From: Solibacter sp039934035
GTDB lineage: Bacteria > Acidobacteriota > Terriglobia > Bryobacterales > Bryobacteraceae
DNA length: 64,000 nucleotides
Direction: 5' to 3'
NCBI GenBank assembly: GCA_039934035.1
Contig: JBDTMZ010000022.1
Coordinates: 1 to 64,000, forward strand
The first letter of the stretch is position 1. The number at the start of each line of letters is the position of its first letter. The notes under the pieces were generated by a model. That model had not been told where the DNA came from and did no database searches. It saw only the letters and a program-made list of their open reading frames with translations. The position numbers were made by a program, and so were the translations under genes. Of this stretch, positions 23,863 to 33,253 are shown one piece after another.

Positions 23863-24768
23863 ATGCAACGTGAAGTGACGCGTCGTGAGTTTTCCCGCCT
23901 GGCGGGCGCCGGACTGGGAGCATCCCTGCTCGCCGGACGAGCCGCACTGGCGGCGCCTGCCCGCAGGCTGAAAATCGGCCACACCGGCATCACCTGGGGC
24001 TACGCGCCAGCCAATGCCGAGCAGGCCATCAAGGATATCGCCGCTCAAGGCTACACCGGCTTCGAGTCCTTCGGGAATGTGATCGAATCCTGGGAAGCCA
24101 AGGGCGGCATGCTCAAGCTTCTGGACGAAGCCAAAGTGAAGTTGATCTCCGCCTACTGTCCCGTCAATCTGACCGTCGCCGAGCAGCGGACCGCCGAGAT
24201 TGCAAAAATCGTTGGTTGGGGCAAACTCATCAAGAAGAACGGCGGCTCGGTAGCAGTGATCGGGCCCAATAACGTCCGTCGCAATTCCTACGATTTCCCG
24301 GCCGCCAAGCCCGCCATCGTCGCCACCTTGAACGAGATGTGCAAAGCCCTCGCGGACGTGGGCATCACCGGCGTGCTGCACCAGCATACCGGCACCTGCG
24401 TGGAAGTACGCGACGAGGTCTACGCCGTACTCGACGCGGTGGACACCCGCTACGTGAAGTTCGGACCCGATATCGGCCAGCTTGCCAAGGGCGGCGTGGA
24501 CCCGGTCAAGGTCGTGAAGGATTACGTGTCCGTCATCCGGCACGTTCATCTGAAAGATTTCGACGGCGGACCCAACTGGACGGGCTACTGCCCGCTGGGA
24601 AGGGGGAAGGTGGACACCGCGGCCATCATGGATCTGCTCGAAACCCAGAAGGACCTGGCCATCGCCATGGTGGAACTGGATCCCGACAATCCGCCGATGC
24701 CGGCGATTCAGACCGCCCAAATCAGCAAAGAGTACCTGCAAAAGCAGGGTTACGTGTTTCGCTCATAG
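23863..24768 (+). CDS. Tat-exported sugar phosphate isomerase/epimerase-like TIM barrel, second copy
   Basis: Twin-arginine signal (VTRREFSRLAGAGLGASLLAG), then a xylose-isomerase-like barrel (LKIGHTGITWGYAP, LHQHTGTCVE, KFGPDIGQLAKGG, HVHLKDFDGG, GYCPLGRGKVDT, MVELDPDN). It shares these motifs and order with the gene at 18369. The ATG at 23863 follows a strong GAGGAGG. The mmsA gene begins 9 bases after its stop, so the two are probably cotranscribed and may act in one pathway. Substrate unknown; IolE-like inosose handling is a possibility, since MmsA is also the IolA step. Confidence 0.85.
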   Translation: MQREVTRREFSRLAGAGLGASLLAGRAALAAPARRLKIGHTGITWGYAPANAEQAIKDIAAQGYTGFESFGNVIESWEAKGGMLKLLDEAKVKLISAYCPVNLTVAEQRTAEIAKIVGWGKLIKKNGGSVAVIGPNNVRRNSYDFPAAKPAIVATLNEMCKALADVGITGVLHQHTGTCVEVRDEVYAVLDAVDTRYVKFGPDIGQLAKGGVDPVKVVKDYVSVIRHVHLKDFDGGPNWTGYCPLGRGKVDTAAIMDLLETQKDLAIAMVELDPDNPPMPAIQTAQISKEYLQKQGYVFRS

Positions 24769-24777
24769 GAAAACCAA

Positions 24778-26301
24778 ATGATTACCACCAGTGTGGAAGT
24801 CCTCAGTTATTTCGCCGGCCGCCAGCGGCAGACGTCCACGTCCGGAAGGTACGCGGACATTTTCGACCCGAGCACGGGAGAGGTGATCGCTCAGACGCCG
24901 CTGTGCACGGAAGAGGAGGTCAATCGCGCCATTCAGGCGGCGAAAGCTGCCTACCCGGCATGGGCCGATACCCCCGCCATCAAAAGGGTACAGGTCCTCT
25001 TCAATTTCCGGAACCTGATCGACCGCCACCTCGACGAACTCACGCGCATGCTGTGCGCCGAGAACGGCAAGGTATGGGAGGAAGCGGCGGGCGACGTACT
25101 CAAAGCCCGCGAGGCCGTGGAACTGGCTTGCGGCGTCCCCTCGATGATGATGGGCGAATCGCTGATGAATGCCACCTCGGGCTATGACACGACGCTCTAC
25201 CGCGAGCCCATCGGGGTCTTCGCCGGCATCGCGCCGTTCAATTTCCCGGCCATGATTCCCATGGGTTGGATGATGCCGCTGTGCATTGCCACCGGCAACA
25301 CCTTCGTCTTGAAGGCGGCCACCATGACCCCCATGACGTCGATGCGCATGCTGGAACTGCTCTACGAAGCGGGCCTGCCGGATGGCGTCGTCAACCTGGT
25401 CACCTGCAGCCGCAAGGAAGCCGATTTACTCTTGCGGCACCCCGACATCAAGGGCATCGTGTTTGTGGGCTCGACCTCCGTGGGCCTGCACGTGTACCAG
25501 ACGGCGGCGGCCAACGGCAAGCGGGTGCAAGCCCTGTGCGAAGCCAAGAATCACGCCCTCGTACTGGAAGACGCCCCGCTGGAGCGCACAGCGCGCGGCA
25601 TCATCAACGCGGCCTTCGGCTGTGCCGGGGAGCGTTGCATGGCGCTGCCCACCATCGCCGTGCAGGAGAGCGTTGCCGACGAACTCGTGAAGCTGCTGGT
25701 GAAGTTTGCCGGCGAGCGCAAGATCGGTCCGGCTTACGACAAGGGCTCTGAACTCGGTCCGCTGGTCTCCCCCGGGCAGCGCAAGTGGGTTACCGACTGG
25801 ATCGAAAAGGGCATCGCGGAAGGCGCCGACCTCGTTCTCGACGGCCGAGGTGTGGTGGTCAAAGGGTACGAGAGCGGCTTCTACCTCGGACCGACGATTT
25901 TCGATCACGTGAAGCCCGGCATGTCGATCGGCGAGGAAGAAGTCTTTGGTCCCGTGCTGTGCGTCAAGCGGATCAAGGATTTCGAGGAAGGTCTGGCCGT
26001 GGCCAACGCCAATCGTTTCGCCAACGGCTCGGTCATCTTCACACAGAGCGGCTACTACAGCCGCGAATTCGCCAAACGCTCCGACGGCGGCATGGTGGGG
26101 ATCAACGTGGGCATTCCGGTGCCGGTTGGCATGTTCCCGTTCGCCGGTCACAAGAATTCCTTCTTCGGCGATCTGCATGCGCTGGGCAAGGACGGCATGC
26201 GCTTCTTCACCGAATCCAAGTGCGTCACCACAACCTGGTTCAGTGAAGAAGAGAAGAAGAAGTCCAGGGTCGATACCTGGGACGGAGTGCTGGGTCGCTA
26301 A
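24778..26301 (+). CDS. mmsA: CoA-acylating methylmalonate-semialdehyde dehydrogenase
   Basis: MmsA (IolA) converts methylmalonate or malonate semialdehyde with NAD+ and CoA to propionyl- or acetyl-CoA, in valine or myo-inositol breakdown. The 507-residue protein shows the aldehyde dehydrogenase fold: PIGVFAGIAPFNFPAMIPMGWMMP-type block near 140-165, a GSTSVG-like turn, and the catalytic Cys in AFGCAGERCMALP (the Cys before MALP is the usual nucleophile). Cytoplasmic, no signal peptide. It lies 9 bases after a Tat-exported isomerase. Confidence 0.93.
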   Translation: MITTSVEVLSYFAGRQRQTSTSGRYADIFDPSTGEVIAQTPLCTEEEVNRAIQAAKAAYPAWADTPAIKRVQVLFNFRNLIDRHLDELTRMLCAENGKVWEEAAGDVLKAREAVELACGVPSMMMGESLMNATSGYDTTLYREPIGVFAGIAPFNFPAMIPMGWMMPLCIATGNTFVLKAATMTPMTSMRMLELLYEAGLPDGVVNLVTCSRKEADLLLRHPDIKGIVFVGSTSVGLHVYQTAAANGKRVQALCEAKNHALVLEDAPLERTARGIINAAFGCAGERCMALPTIAVQESVADELVKLLVKFAGERKIGPAYDKGSELGPLVSPGQRKWVTDWIEKGIAEGADLVLDGRGVVVKGYESGFYLGPTIFDHVKPGMSIGEEEVFGPVLCVKRIKDFEEGLAVANANRFANGSVIFTQSGYYSREFAKRSDGGMVGINVGIPVPVGMFPFAGHKNSFFGDLHALGKDGMRFFTESKCVTTTWFSEEEKKKSRVDTWDGVLGR

Positions 26302-26347
26302 CCCACGCGGAAGGGCCGCTGCCGGTAGCGGTTAAGGGATTCGGCGT

Positions 26348-26869
26348 ATGACAGTATCGAATACCTCGCTACGGCGGCGTACGTTTCTGGGAGTGGGGCT
26401 TGCCGCGGCCGGCTCCACTCTCTCTTGCGCGCCGGTTCCTTCGGGCGGTGTCTGGCGCTTCTTCACGCCCATTCAGGCACGGACCGTGGATGCGATCTGC
26501 GCCCAGATCATCCCTGCCGATCAAGACCCCGGGGCTCGCGAAGCGGGCGCCGTCCATTTCATCGATCTGCAACTCAGCAAGCGATTCAAACGCCATCGTG
26601 CGGCCTATCTGCGCGGCATTGCCTGGGTGAACAACGCCAGTAGCTCGCGCTTCGGCAAACCGTTCGCCGAACTTGCAGGGGAGCAGCAGATCGAGATCCT
26701 GAATCTCACGGAAGAGAAGGAGCCTGCCTTCTTCGAACTGGTCCTGGCGCATACCCGCCAGGGCTTCTACGGCGATCCCAGGCACGGCGGCAATCGCAAT
26801 AGGGCGAGTTGGAAGATGTTGGGCCTGCCGTATCCCCCGGTACGCGGCCGCGAGCACTACAAGGTTTGA
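26348..26869 (+). CDS. Gluconate 2-dehydrogenase subunit 3-like protein, Tat lipoprotein-like
   Basis: A 173-residue protein with a twin-arginine signal (LRRRTFLGVGLAAAGSTLSC) whose Cys could be lipidated. The body fits the gluconate 2-dehydrogenase subunit 3 family: FFTPIQARTVDAICAQIIPADQDPGA, then AVHFIDLQL and FYGDPRHGGN near the end. This small subunit helps assemble and export the flavoprotein of membrane-bound sugar dehydrogenases. Its stop overlaps the GMC oxidoreductase start (ATGA), and the cytochrome gene overlaps the next stop, so the three form a coupled operon. Confidence 0.85.
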   Translation: MTVSNTSLRRRTFLGVGLAAAGSTLSCAPVPSGGVWRFFTPIQARTVDAICAQIIPADQDPGAREAGAVHFIDLQLSKRFKRHRAAYLRGIAWVNNASSSRFGKPFAELAGEQQIEILNLTEEKEPAFFELVLAHTRQGFYGDPRHGGNRNRASWKMLGLPYPPVRGREHYKV

Positions 26870-28512
26870 TGATGGCGCTCGCTCCTGCAAATGCGGTAGT
26901 GATCGGCGCCGGGGCGGGCGGCGGAGTGGTCGCTAAGCAGTTGGCCGCGGCCGGCATGCGCGTGGTGCTGCTGGAACGCGGTCGATGGTATTCGGCCGCG
27001 GATTGCCGCAAAGACGATCTCTACAATCAACGCACGCAGGTGTTGGGCGCGCGCTTCGGTCCGGACGAAGAGCGCGATCCGCGGGTGGCCCTGGATGGCG
27101 AGGGCCGCGAGATGGTGGTGCGGCCCAGCGAGGGCGGCTATAGCAACAATGCCGCGTGTGTCGGCGGCGGCACCTTCAGTTACGGCGCCATGGCGTGGCG
27201 CTTTCAGGAGAAAGACTTCCGCATGCGCACCACCTATGGCGCGGTGGAAGGCAGCACGCTGGACGATTGGCCGATCGGCTACAGCGATCTGGAGCCGTTC
27301 TACGAGAAGGCCGAATGGGAGCTGGGCGTTTCGGGAGATGTCTCGAACGATCCGTTCAAGGCGCCGCGCGGCCGCGGCCTTCCCATGCCGCCATTGCCTC
27401 CGGCGAAAGAGCATCAGGTGCTGGAGACCGCGGCCCGGCGGCTGGGGCTGCACCCGTTCCACATCCCGATGCTGCGCAATACCGTGCCCTACAACGGCCG
27501 TCCCGCCTGCATGCGCTGCCGCTGGTGCGTGGGCTTCGCCTGCGAACTGAGCGCGCGCACGGGCACGCACAATACGGTGATTCCCGCCGCGCTCTCCACC
27601 GGCAATTGCGAACTGCGCACCGGCTGCATGACGAAGGAAATCCTGCTGGACGCGCAGGGGCGAGCCACCGGCGTCGCCTACTTCGACGCCAACGGGCGGC
27701 TTCAGGAACAGCCTGCCGGACTGGTCATCGTGTGCGCCGGCGCTATCGAGTCGGCCCGGCTCCTGCTGAATACCAAACACAAGCTTTTCCCTACGGGTTT
27801 GGGAAATCGGTATGACTGGGTGGGCCGCAATCTCCAGTCCCATTCCTACTCGGGTGCGACAGGCCTGTTCGACTTCGAAACCTATGACGATCTCGGGCCG
27901 GGCGCTTCCATCGCCATCTGCGACTACAATCACGGCAACCCCGGACTGGCGGGCGGCGCGATGCTGGCCAACGAATTCATCCGGCTGCCCTATCAGTTCA
28001 TGGGGCAGGTGCCGCCCTGGATTCCGCGCTGGGGCGCGGAGCACAAAGAGTTCGTTCGCCATGCCTATCGCCGCACCATCCAGGTGCAGGGGCCGGTGCA
28101 GGAAATGCCGCTCTTTGACGCCCGGATGCAACTCGACCCGAGAGTGAAGGATTACTGGGGCATCCCGGTGGCGCGTTTGTCGGGAGGCCGCCACCCGCAT
28201 ACCATCGAAATCGGACGCTTCATCGCGGGCAAAGCCGAAGCGTGGCTTAAAGCGGCTGGGGCTGTGCAAACGTGGAAGCGCGCTCCCGGCAATTCGTTGA
28301 GCGGCGGACAGCATCAGGCCGGCACCTGCCGCATGGGCAGCGATCCCAAAACTTCCGTGGTAGACCGTGACTGCCGCATACACGATGTGGACAACGTCTA
28401 TGTGATCGATGCCAGCGTGCATCCTACCAATGGCGGCTTCAACCCCGTGCTGACGATTTTCGCCAATGCATACCGCGCCGCGGGCATACTGGCGAAGAGG
28501 GTACGCGCATGA
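26869..28512 (+). CDS. GMC-family FAD-dependent dehydrogenase, large subunit
   Basis: A 547-residue glucose-methanol-choline oxidoreductase. The N-terminal FAD-binding motif is VIGAGAGGGVVAKQLAAAGMRVVLLERG. Further blocks are SNNAACVGGGTFSYGAM near the flavin, a cysteine cluster CMRCRWCVGFAC unusual for a simple oxidase, the AGAIESARLLL motif, and a C-terminal SGGQHQAGTCRMG with catalytic His, then VIDASVHPTNGGFNPVLTIFANAYR. Related gluconate and sorbitol dehydrogenases pass electrons to a cytochrome. No signal peptide of its own; it may be carried out by the Tat signal of subunit 3. Confidence 0.9.
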   Translation: MMALAPANAVVIGAGAGGGVVAKQLAAAGMRVVLLERGRWYSAADCRKDDLYNQRTQVLGARFGPDEERDPRVALDGEGREMVVRPSEGGYSNNAACVGGGTFSYGAMAWRFQEKDFRMRTTYGAVEGSTLDDWPIGYSDLEPFYEKAEWELGVSGDVSNDPFKAPRGRGLPMPPLPPAKEHQVLETAARRLGLHPFHIPMLRNTVPYNGRPACMRCRWCVGFACELSARTGTHNTVIPAALSTGNCELRTGCMTKEILLDAQGRATGVAYFDANGRLQEQPAGLVIVCAGAIESARLLLNTKHKLFPTGLGNRYDWVGRNLQSHSYSGATGLFDFETYDDLGPGASIAICDYNHGNPGLAGGAMLANEFIRLPYQFMGQVPPWIPRWGAEHKEFVRHAYRRTIQVQGPVQEMPLFDARMQLDPRVKDYWGIPVARLSGGRHPHTIEIGRFIAGKAEAWLKAAGAVQTWKRAPGNSLSGGQHQAGTCRMGSDPKTSVVDRDCRIHDVDNVYVIDASVHPTNGGFNPVLTIFANAYRAAGILAKRVRA

Positions 28513-29567
28513 AGCGCTTCGTCCTAGTGGCCGGTCTCGTAATCGCCGCGGCGCTCCTCTCGGTGCCGGGGACGACGCTGTACTTCGAAGCGCGTGGTGG
28601 TGCCAACTGCGCCAGTTGCCATGAAATGCAGCCGCTGTACCAGACGTGGCACAGCTCCAGCCATCGCGCCGTCTCGTGCGGCAAATGCCATGGCGACGCA
28701 CTGACCCTCAACGCCTCCTTCCATATGACGAACGTGCACCGCGCTTATTCGCACGTGCGCGGCGACCTGCCGGAACAGATCGCATTCGGCAACGAGTACG
28801 TCATGGCGATGAACGGGCAGTGCCGCGCATGCCATCAGCAGGAGTATGCGAAATGGCAGTCCGGCGCGCATAGCGCGGGGTTCGCACGCATTTTCCTCGA
28901 CCGGAAGCACAATACGGAAAACATGCTGATGGACGATTGCCTGCGCTGTCACGGCATGTTCTATGAGCGTGGTGTGAGCGACTTGGTGCAGCCTGTCAGT
29001 CGCACCGGTCCGTGGCGGCTCGCCGATCCCGCGTTGGAGAAGCAGCCTTCGATGCCCTGCGCCACCTGCCATCAATTGCACCGCCAGGGCGAACCGATGC
29101 GCAAGACCGCAGTCGATGGGCGGCAGGCCGGAAAGTCACAGGAAATTGCGCGGCCCTCACTCGCCTTCTTTGACCGGCGTACACAGGACTATGTGCCGCT
29201 GGCGGATCTGCCTCTCCCCGCGATGCAGGACGGCACGCGCGCGGTGAAGATGAGCCAGGACCAGCGGCAGGCGCTCTGCTACCAATGCCATGCGCCTACG
29301 GCATCGATGCAGGCGGGTACGGGCGACGACCGCACCGGCGTGGGCGTACACGAGGGAATCAGTTGCCTGGGCTGCCACGAGCAGCACGGGCAGAAGACGC
29401 GCGCGTCCTGCGCGACCTGTCATCCAAAGATGTCTAACTGCGGCCTGGACGTGGAGAAAATGGATACCACGTTTCTCTCCACGGAGAGCAGGCACAATAT
29501 TCACCGCGTGAAATGTGTAGACTGTCATCCCAAGGGGGTTCCCCGGAAAGCGGTGAAGACGCCATGA
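28509..29567 (+). CDS. Nine-heme membrane-anchored cytochrome c, NapC/NirT-like start
   Basis: The N-terminus is a single membrane anchor (MKRFVLVAGLVIAAALLSVPG), then nine CxxCH heme sites: CASCH, CGKCH, CRACH, CLRCH, CATCH, CYQCH, CLGCH, CATCH and CVDCH. The first part (NCASCHEMQPLYQTWHSSSH) resembles NapC/NrfH-type quinol-oxidising cytochromes. The gene overlaps the GMC dehydrogenase stop by 4 bases, so it is the likely electron acceptor. In classical gluconate dehydrogenase the cytochrome subunit has three hemes; nine here is unusual. Function as an electron carrier is inferred from overlap and motifs. Confidence 0.9.
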   Translation: MKRFVLVAGLVIAAALLSVPGTTLYFEARGGANCASCHEMQPLYQTWHSSSHRAVSCGKCHGDALTLNASFHMTNVHRAYSHVRGDLPEQIAFGNEYVMAMNGQCRACHQQEYAKWQSGAHSAGFARIFLDRKHNTENMLMDDCLRCHGMFYERGVSDLVQPVSRTGPWRLADPALEKQPSMPCATCHQLHRQGEPMRKTAVDGRQAGKSQEIARPSLAFFDRRTQDYVPLADLPLPAMQDGTRAVKMSQDQRQALCYQCHAPTASMQAGTGDDRTGVGVHEGISCLGCHEQHGQKTRASCATCHPKMSNCGLDVEKMDTTFLSTESRHNIHRVKCVDCHPKGVPRKAVKTP

Positions 29568-29607
29568 AGTTCCGCCGCCTGACAGTTCGCGATGGCGAGA
29601 GGTGAGC

Positions 29608-32073
29608 ATGCGGAGCTTCTGCCGCGCGCTCCTGCTTGCGTTGCTCGTGGGGACGGCGGGCACGGGCCGCACGGACGTGGCGGCGCTGGTCAGATCGCTG
29701 AGCCTGGATGAAAAGATCGCACTGGTGCACGGTTCGCGCGATCCTCTGGAATTGGGCCAGGCGGGGTATTGGGCCGGCTTGCCTCAGCGCGGAATTCCTC
29801 CCTTGCGCTTCGCCGATGGACCTCCGGGCGTAAGCGTCAATCGCGACGCGACCGCCATGCCTGCTCCCATCGCGCTCGCGGCCACCTTTGACGTCGCGGC
29901 GGCGCGACTCTACGGCGACGTAATGGGGGCGGAGGCGAAGGCGCTCCAGCAGGACGTCCTGCTCACGCCGTACGTCAACATCGTTCGCGACCCACTATTC
30001 CGCCGCAATCACACCACGCTCGGTGAGGACCCTCTGCTCTCCGCCCGCATCGGGGCGGCCGAGATCGCCGCCATACAGAAGCAGGGCGTGATGGCGCAGG
30101 TCAAACATTTTGCCGCGTACAACGGACCTGACAGCGTGGTCATCGACGAGCGTACCCTGCACGAACTCTACCTCCCGCCGTTCGAGGCCGCAGTCAACGC
30201 CGGCGTGGCGTCGGTGATGTGCGGGTATCACAAGATCAATGGGGAATGGGCCTGTGAAAATGCCGGACTTCTGGAACAGACTCTGCGCGATGTGTGGGGC
30301 TTCCGCGGCTTTGTCACGTCCGATTGGGGCGCGCTTCACAGCACGCAGGCGATCACCAAGGGAACGGACCTGGAGATGCCCGGGCGTGAACTCGCAGGAC
30401 GTCCCGGAGGCCCGTATTTGCGAGAGAGTCTGAAATCGGCCGTGGAGAATGGCGCGATCCCAATGGCCGCGCTGGATCGGGCGGTCACGCGCATTCTGCA
30501 AGCGCTGGATCGCTTCGGCTACCTCGATCGCAAGACGCCAAGCCGCGCCGCGCCCGTCGAGGTGGAAGGGCACGCACGGGTGGTCCGCCAGATGGCCGAA
30601 CGCGGCGCGGTGCTGCTGAAAAACGAGCGCGGCATTCTGCCTCTCACGGCGGACGATCTGTCGTCGCTCACCGTGATTGGCCCCACGGCGGGACAACTGG
30701 CCGCCGGTTTCATGGGCGAGCGCGCTTATGGTTTCGAAGCGCGAATGATCTCGCCGCTCGACGCCCTTCGCCGCAGCGTGCCCGCCGCGAACGTGAAGTA
30801 CGCGGTGGGAGTGGACCTGACAGGCGCCGCCATTCCCGGGCTGGAGTCCGAAATTCAGCTGGCTGCGGGAAGGCAGCGAGCCTGGAGTGGAACCCTGCCG
30901 GTGGCGATGGCAGGAGACTACACGTTTCTGGTGCAGCCGCTGCTCTCTGGCGGCTCCGATGGCGGAGGCGCAATTCAGGTGGACGGGCAGGCGGTGGCGC
31001 AGACAGGAGGCCCCGGAGTGGGCGGTGCGGGCAAGGTATCTCGCAAGTGGTCGAGCCTGCTTCCCACCACCGATGGCCGGGATAATGCGCGCGGCACGAT
31101 CCATTTGACGGCGGGAGCGCACCGTGTCGATTTCTCGGCATCGTCCACCGGAGAGGGTACGCTGGAGGTCCGCTTCGCCTGGATTACTCCGCCGATGCGA
31201 CGCACCGCGATCGACGCCGCGGTGCAGGCGGCGCGATCCGCGCGAACCGCGGTGGTCTTTGCCTGGAGCGTGCCGGGCGGTAGCACGTTGTCGCTGGCCG
31301 AGGACCAGGACGAACTGATCGAACGCGTGGCGGCGGTGAACTCGCGCACGGTCGTGGTGTTGAATTCCGGGGGGCCGGTGGCGATGCCGTGGGTGAAGGC
31401 TGCGGCGGCGATTCTGGAGCTGTGGTATCCGGGACAGGAAGGCGGCTGGGCGACGGCGAATCTGCTGCTGGGCCGCGCCGCTCCCGGAGGACGTTTGCCG
31501 GTCACGTTTCCGGTGCGGCTCCAGGACGCACCCGCCTGGGCGCCGGACCATCCCGAGCGGCGCCCCCTCACCGCTCCGCCGGGCAGCACGGGCTTGAACG
31601 CGGAAGCTGCGCCGGTGGTCTTCTCGGAAGGGATGGCGGTGGGCTACCGCTGGTACGACCAGCAGGGCATCGAGCCGCTCTTTCCGTTTGGGCACGGCCT
31701 GTCGTACACGCGCTTCGAATATTCGTCCCTGACCGTGAAGCCCGCCGGCGAGGACGTGGAGGTCGCTTTCACGCTCCGCAATGCCGGCAAGTTCGCGGGC
31801 TCGGAAGTGGCGCAGGTCTACCTGGAGCCGCCGGTATCGTCGCCTGTCGCGATGCCTCCGCAATCGCTGGTGACCTTCGCGCGCGTCGATTTGCGCCCTG
31901 GCGAGTCGAGACGCGTCACGCTGCGACTCCAAGCTCGCGCCTTTTCGTATTGGTCCAGCGAACGCCACGGGTGGCAAGTAGTGAACGGCGCTCGTTCGAT
32001 TTTGATTGCGGCCTCGTCGCGCGACATCCGGCTGCGGGGGCAGGTCGCGCCGGGCGTGTCCCCCGGCCGGTGA
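29608..32073 (+). CDS. Secreted beta-glucosidase, glycoside hydrolase family 3 with PA14 insert
   Basis: A signal peptide (MRSFCRALLLALLVGTAGTG) is followed by the GH3 N-terminal barrel (GIPPLRFADGPPGV; QVKHFAAYNG; GFVTSDWGALHS with nucleophile D239), then the GH3 C-terminal sandwich (GAVLLKNERGILPL), interrupted by a PA14-like domain around residues 400-540, and a fibronectin type III-like end. It cleaves terminal beta-glucosyl or related residues from oligosaccharides outside the cytoplasm. ATG at 29608 is preferred over GTG at 29602 because GAGAGG sits at the right distance. Confidence 0.93.
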   Translation: MRSFCRALLLALLVGTAGTGRTDVAALVRSLSLDEKIALVHGSRDPLELGQAGYWAGLPQRGIPPLRFADGPPGVSVNRDATAMPAPIALAATFDVAAARLYGDVMGAEAKALQQDVLLTPYVNIVRDPLFRRNHTTLGEDPLLSARIGAAEIAAIQKQGVMAQVKHFAAYNGPDSVVIDERTLHELYLPPFEAAVNAGVASVMCGYHKINGEWACENAGLLEQTLRDVWGFRGFVTSDWGALHSTQAITKGTDLEMPGRELAGRPGGPYLRESLKSAVENGAIPMAALDRAVTRILQALDRFGYLDRKTPSRAAPVEVEGHARVVRQMAERGAVLLKNERGILPLTADDLSSLTVIGPTAGQLAAGFMGERAYGFEARMISPLDALRRSVPAANVKYAVGVDLTGAAIPGLESEIQLAAGRQRAWSGTLPVAMAGDYTFLVQPLLSGGSDGGGAIQVDGQAVAQTGGPGVGGAGKVSRKWSSLLPTTDGRDNARGTIHLTAGAHRVDFSASSTGEGTLEVRFAWITPPMRRTAIDAAVQAARSARTAVVFAWSVPGGSTLSLAEDQDELIERVAAVNSRTVVVLNSGGPVAMPWVKAAAAILELWYPGQEGGWATANLLLGRAAPGGRLPVTFPVRLQDAPAWAPDHPERRPLTAPPGSTGLNAEAAPVVFSEGMAVGYRWYDQQGIEPLFPFGHGLSYTRFEYSSLTVKPAGEDVEVAFTLRNAGKFAGSEVAQVYLEPPVSSPVAMPPQSLVTFARVDLRPGESRRVTLRLQARAFSYWSSERHGWQVVNGARSILIAASSRDIRLRGQVAPGVSPGR

Positions 32074-32254
32074 GTTCGCCGAAACCAAAACCTGCGCTGA
32101 TGATGCGTCGGCGCTCCAATCAAGCAGAGCAGGAGGGCCGCAACGATTGACCGCGTTACTGCCAGGGCGATACACTTCTGGCTGCAACGAGGCGTCGCTG
32201 CCGCACGCAAGCTGTGCCTGCAAGTTAGCCACGCCTACAAGAACCGAGGCGGAA

Positions 32255-33253
32255 ATGAGAAAGATCGCAGGGTTGTTCATGGCGTTGACCGCACTGGGGC
32301 AGACTCCCCCCGCGGGAGAACCGGGTGGCGGCGCGCTGGCGCTGGTCCGTTTTCAAGTCGCGCCGCAGAAGGGCGGACCCGCTGGTGAGCTTCAGCCGCA
32401 GGACGTGGAAATCCGCGAAGACGGCGTGACCCGCAAAGTGGTTGTGCTCGAAGGCGGCACGATCAAGCAGCGGGAAATCCCGATTGAGATTTCTCTGCTC
32501 TTCGACTGCACGCGCTCGGCTCTCAGTTCAGGAACCCTGAGTCCGCGTGTATTCCACGAAGCCTTGCTCGACGAATTCCCCAACGTATCGATTTCGGTCT
32601 ACGGTTTCGCGCCGGGATTAAGCCGTCTCGCCACTCCGACCCGCGATCAGGCACAACTGGCCAAGGCCCTGGAAGCGCCCCTGCTTGTCCATCCCTTAAG
32701 CACGTTCCTGATGGATCACGTCAGCCGGGTAATGATCGATGCGGCGTCCAACCCCGGGGCGGCCGTGCGCATGATCGTCGCCGTCTCCACCGGGAAGACC
32801 GATGACGGCGCCTCGTCGGAGACCCAGATGGACGAGCGCTACAAACGGGCGGTCGGGATTGCGCAGCAGTCCAACCTGGCGGCGTTTCCGGTAGTTTTGA
32901 CGGTCCCGCTGGCCAGTCAGGACAGCACGCCCACTCCCGCGGCTCCAAGGGCCAGCAGGGTGGCCGGTCCGCAGATTGGCAATTCCGAAATAACGGCCTC
33001 CACGTTGATGCGGGCGGCGGGAAATTTTGCCAACCTGGGCGCAGTGACCGGCGGTAAGCGATTCGATGTCCTCAGCGCCGGCAATATGCTGACGTCGATT
33101 CTCAAGTGGCTGGCGGATGAGATCCGGTCCGAATACGTGGCCGGGTTCGAGGTGGCCGCCTCGCGAGACAAGAAACGGCACAAGATCGAAGTGATCATGC
33201 GCAATAAGGATCGCGGGCGGGTCAGCACCGGCGCTCTGAGCCTGGTGTACTGA
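32255..33253 (+). CDS. Secreted VWFA-domain-like protein
   Basis: A 332-residue protein with a signal-like start (MRKIAGLFMALTALGQ), a short Pro/Gly linker, then a beta-rich segment (LVRFQVAP, DVEIREDGVTRKVVVLEGG) and a von Willebrand A-like region (IEISLLFDCTRSALSSG, VRMIVAVSTGKTDD, FVV-type strands). The MIDAS residues are incomplete: DCTRS replaces the usual DxSxS. Acidobacteriota carry many such VWFA-domain proteins of unknown function. It is near the GH3 gene but separated by 181 bases, so cotranscription is uncertain. Confidence 0.7.
   Translation: MRKIAGLFMALTALGQTPPAGEPGGGALALVRFQVAPQKGGPAGELQPQDVEIREDGVTRKVVVLEGGTIKQREIPIEISLLFDCTRSALSSGTLSPRVFHEALLDEFPNVSISVYGFAPGLSRLATPTRDQAQLAKALEAPLLVHPLSTFLMDHVSRVMIDAASNPGAAVRMIVAVSTGKTDDGASSETQMDERYKRAVGIAQQSNLAAFPVVLTVPLASQDSTPTPAAPRASRVAGPQIGNSEITASTLMRAAGNFANLGAVTGGKRFDVLSAGNMLTSILKWLADEIRSEYVAGFEVAASRDKKRHKIEVIMRNKDRGRVSTGALSLVY

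Noticed and set aside
29995..32280. Long minus-strand open frame of about 760 codons
   Set aside because: It lies antisense to the GH3 gene, is Arg/His-rich and has no recognisable motif; it is a high-GC artefact.
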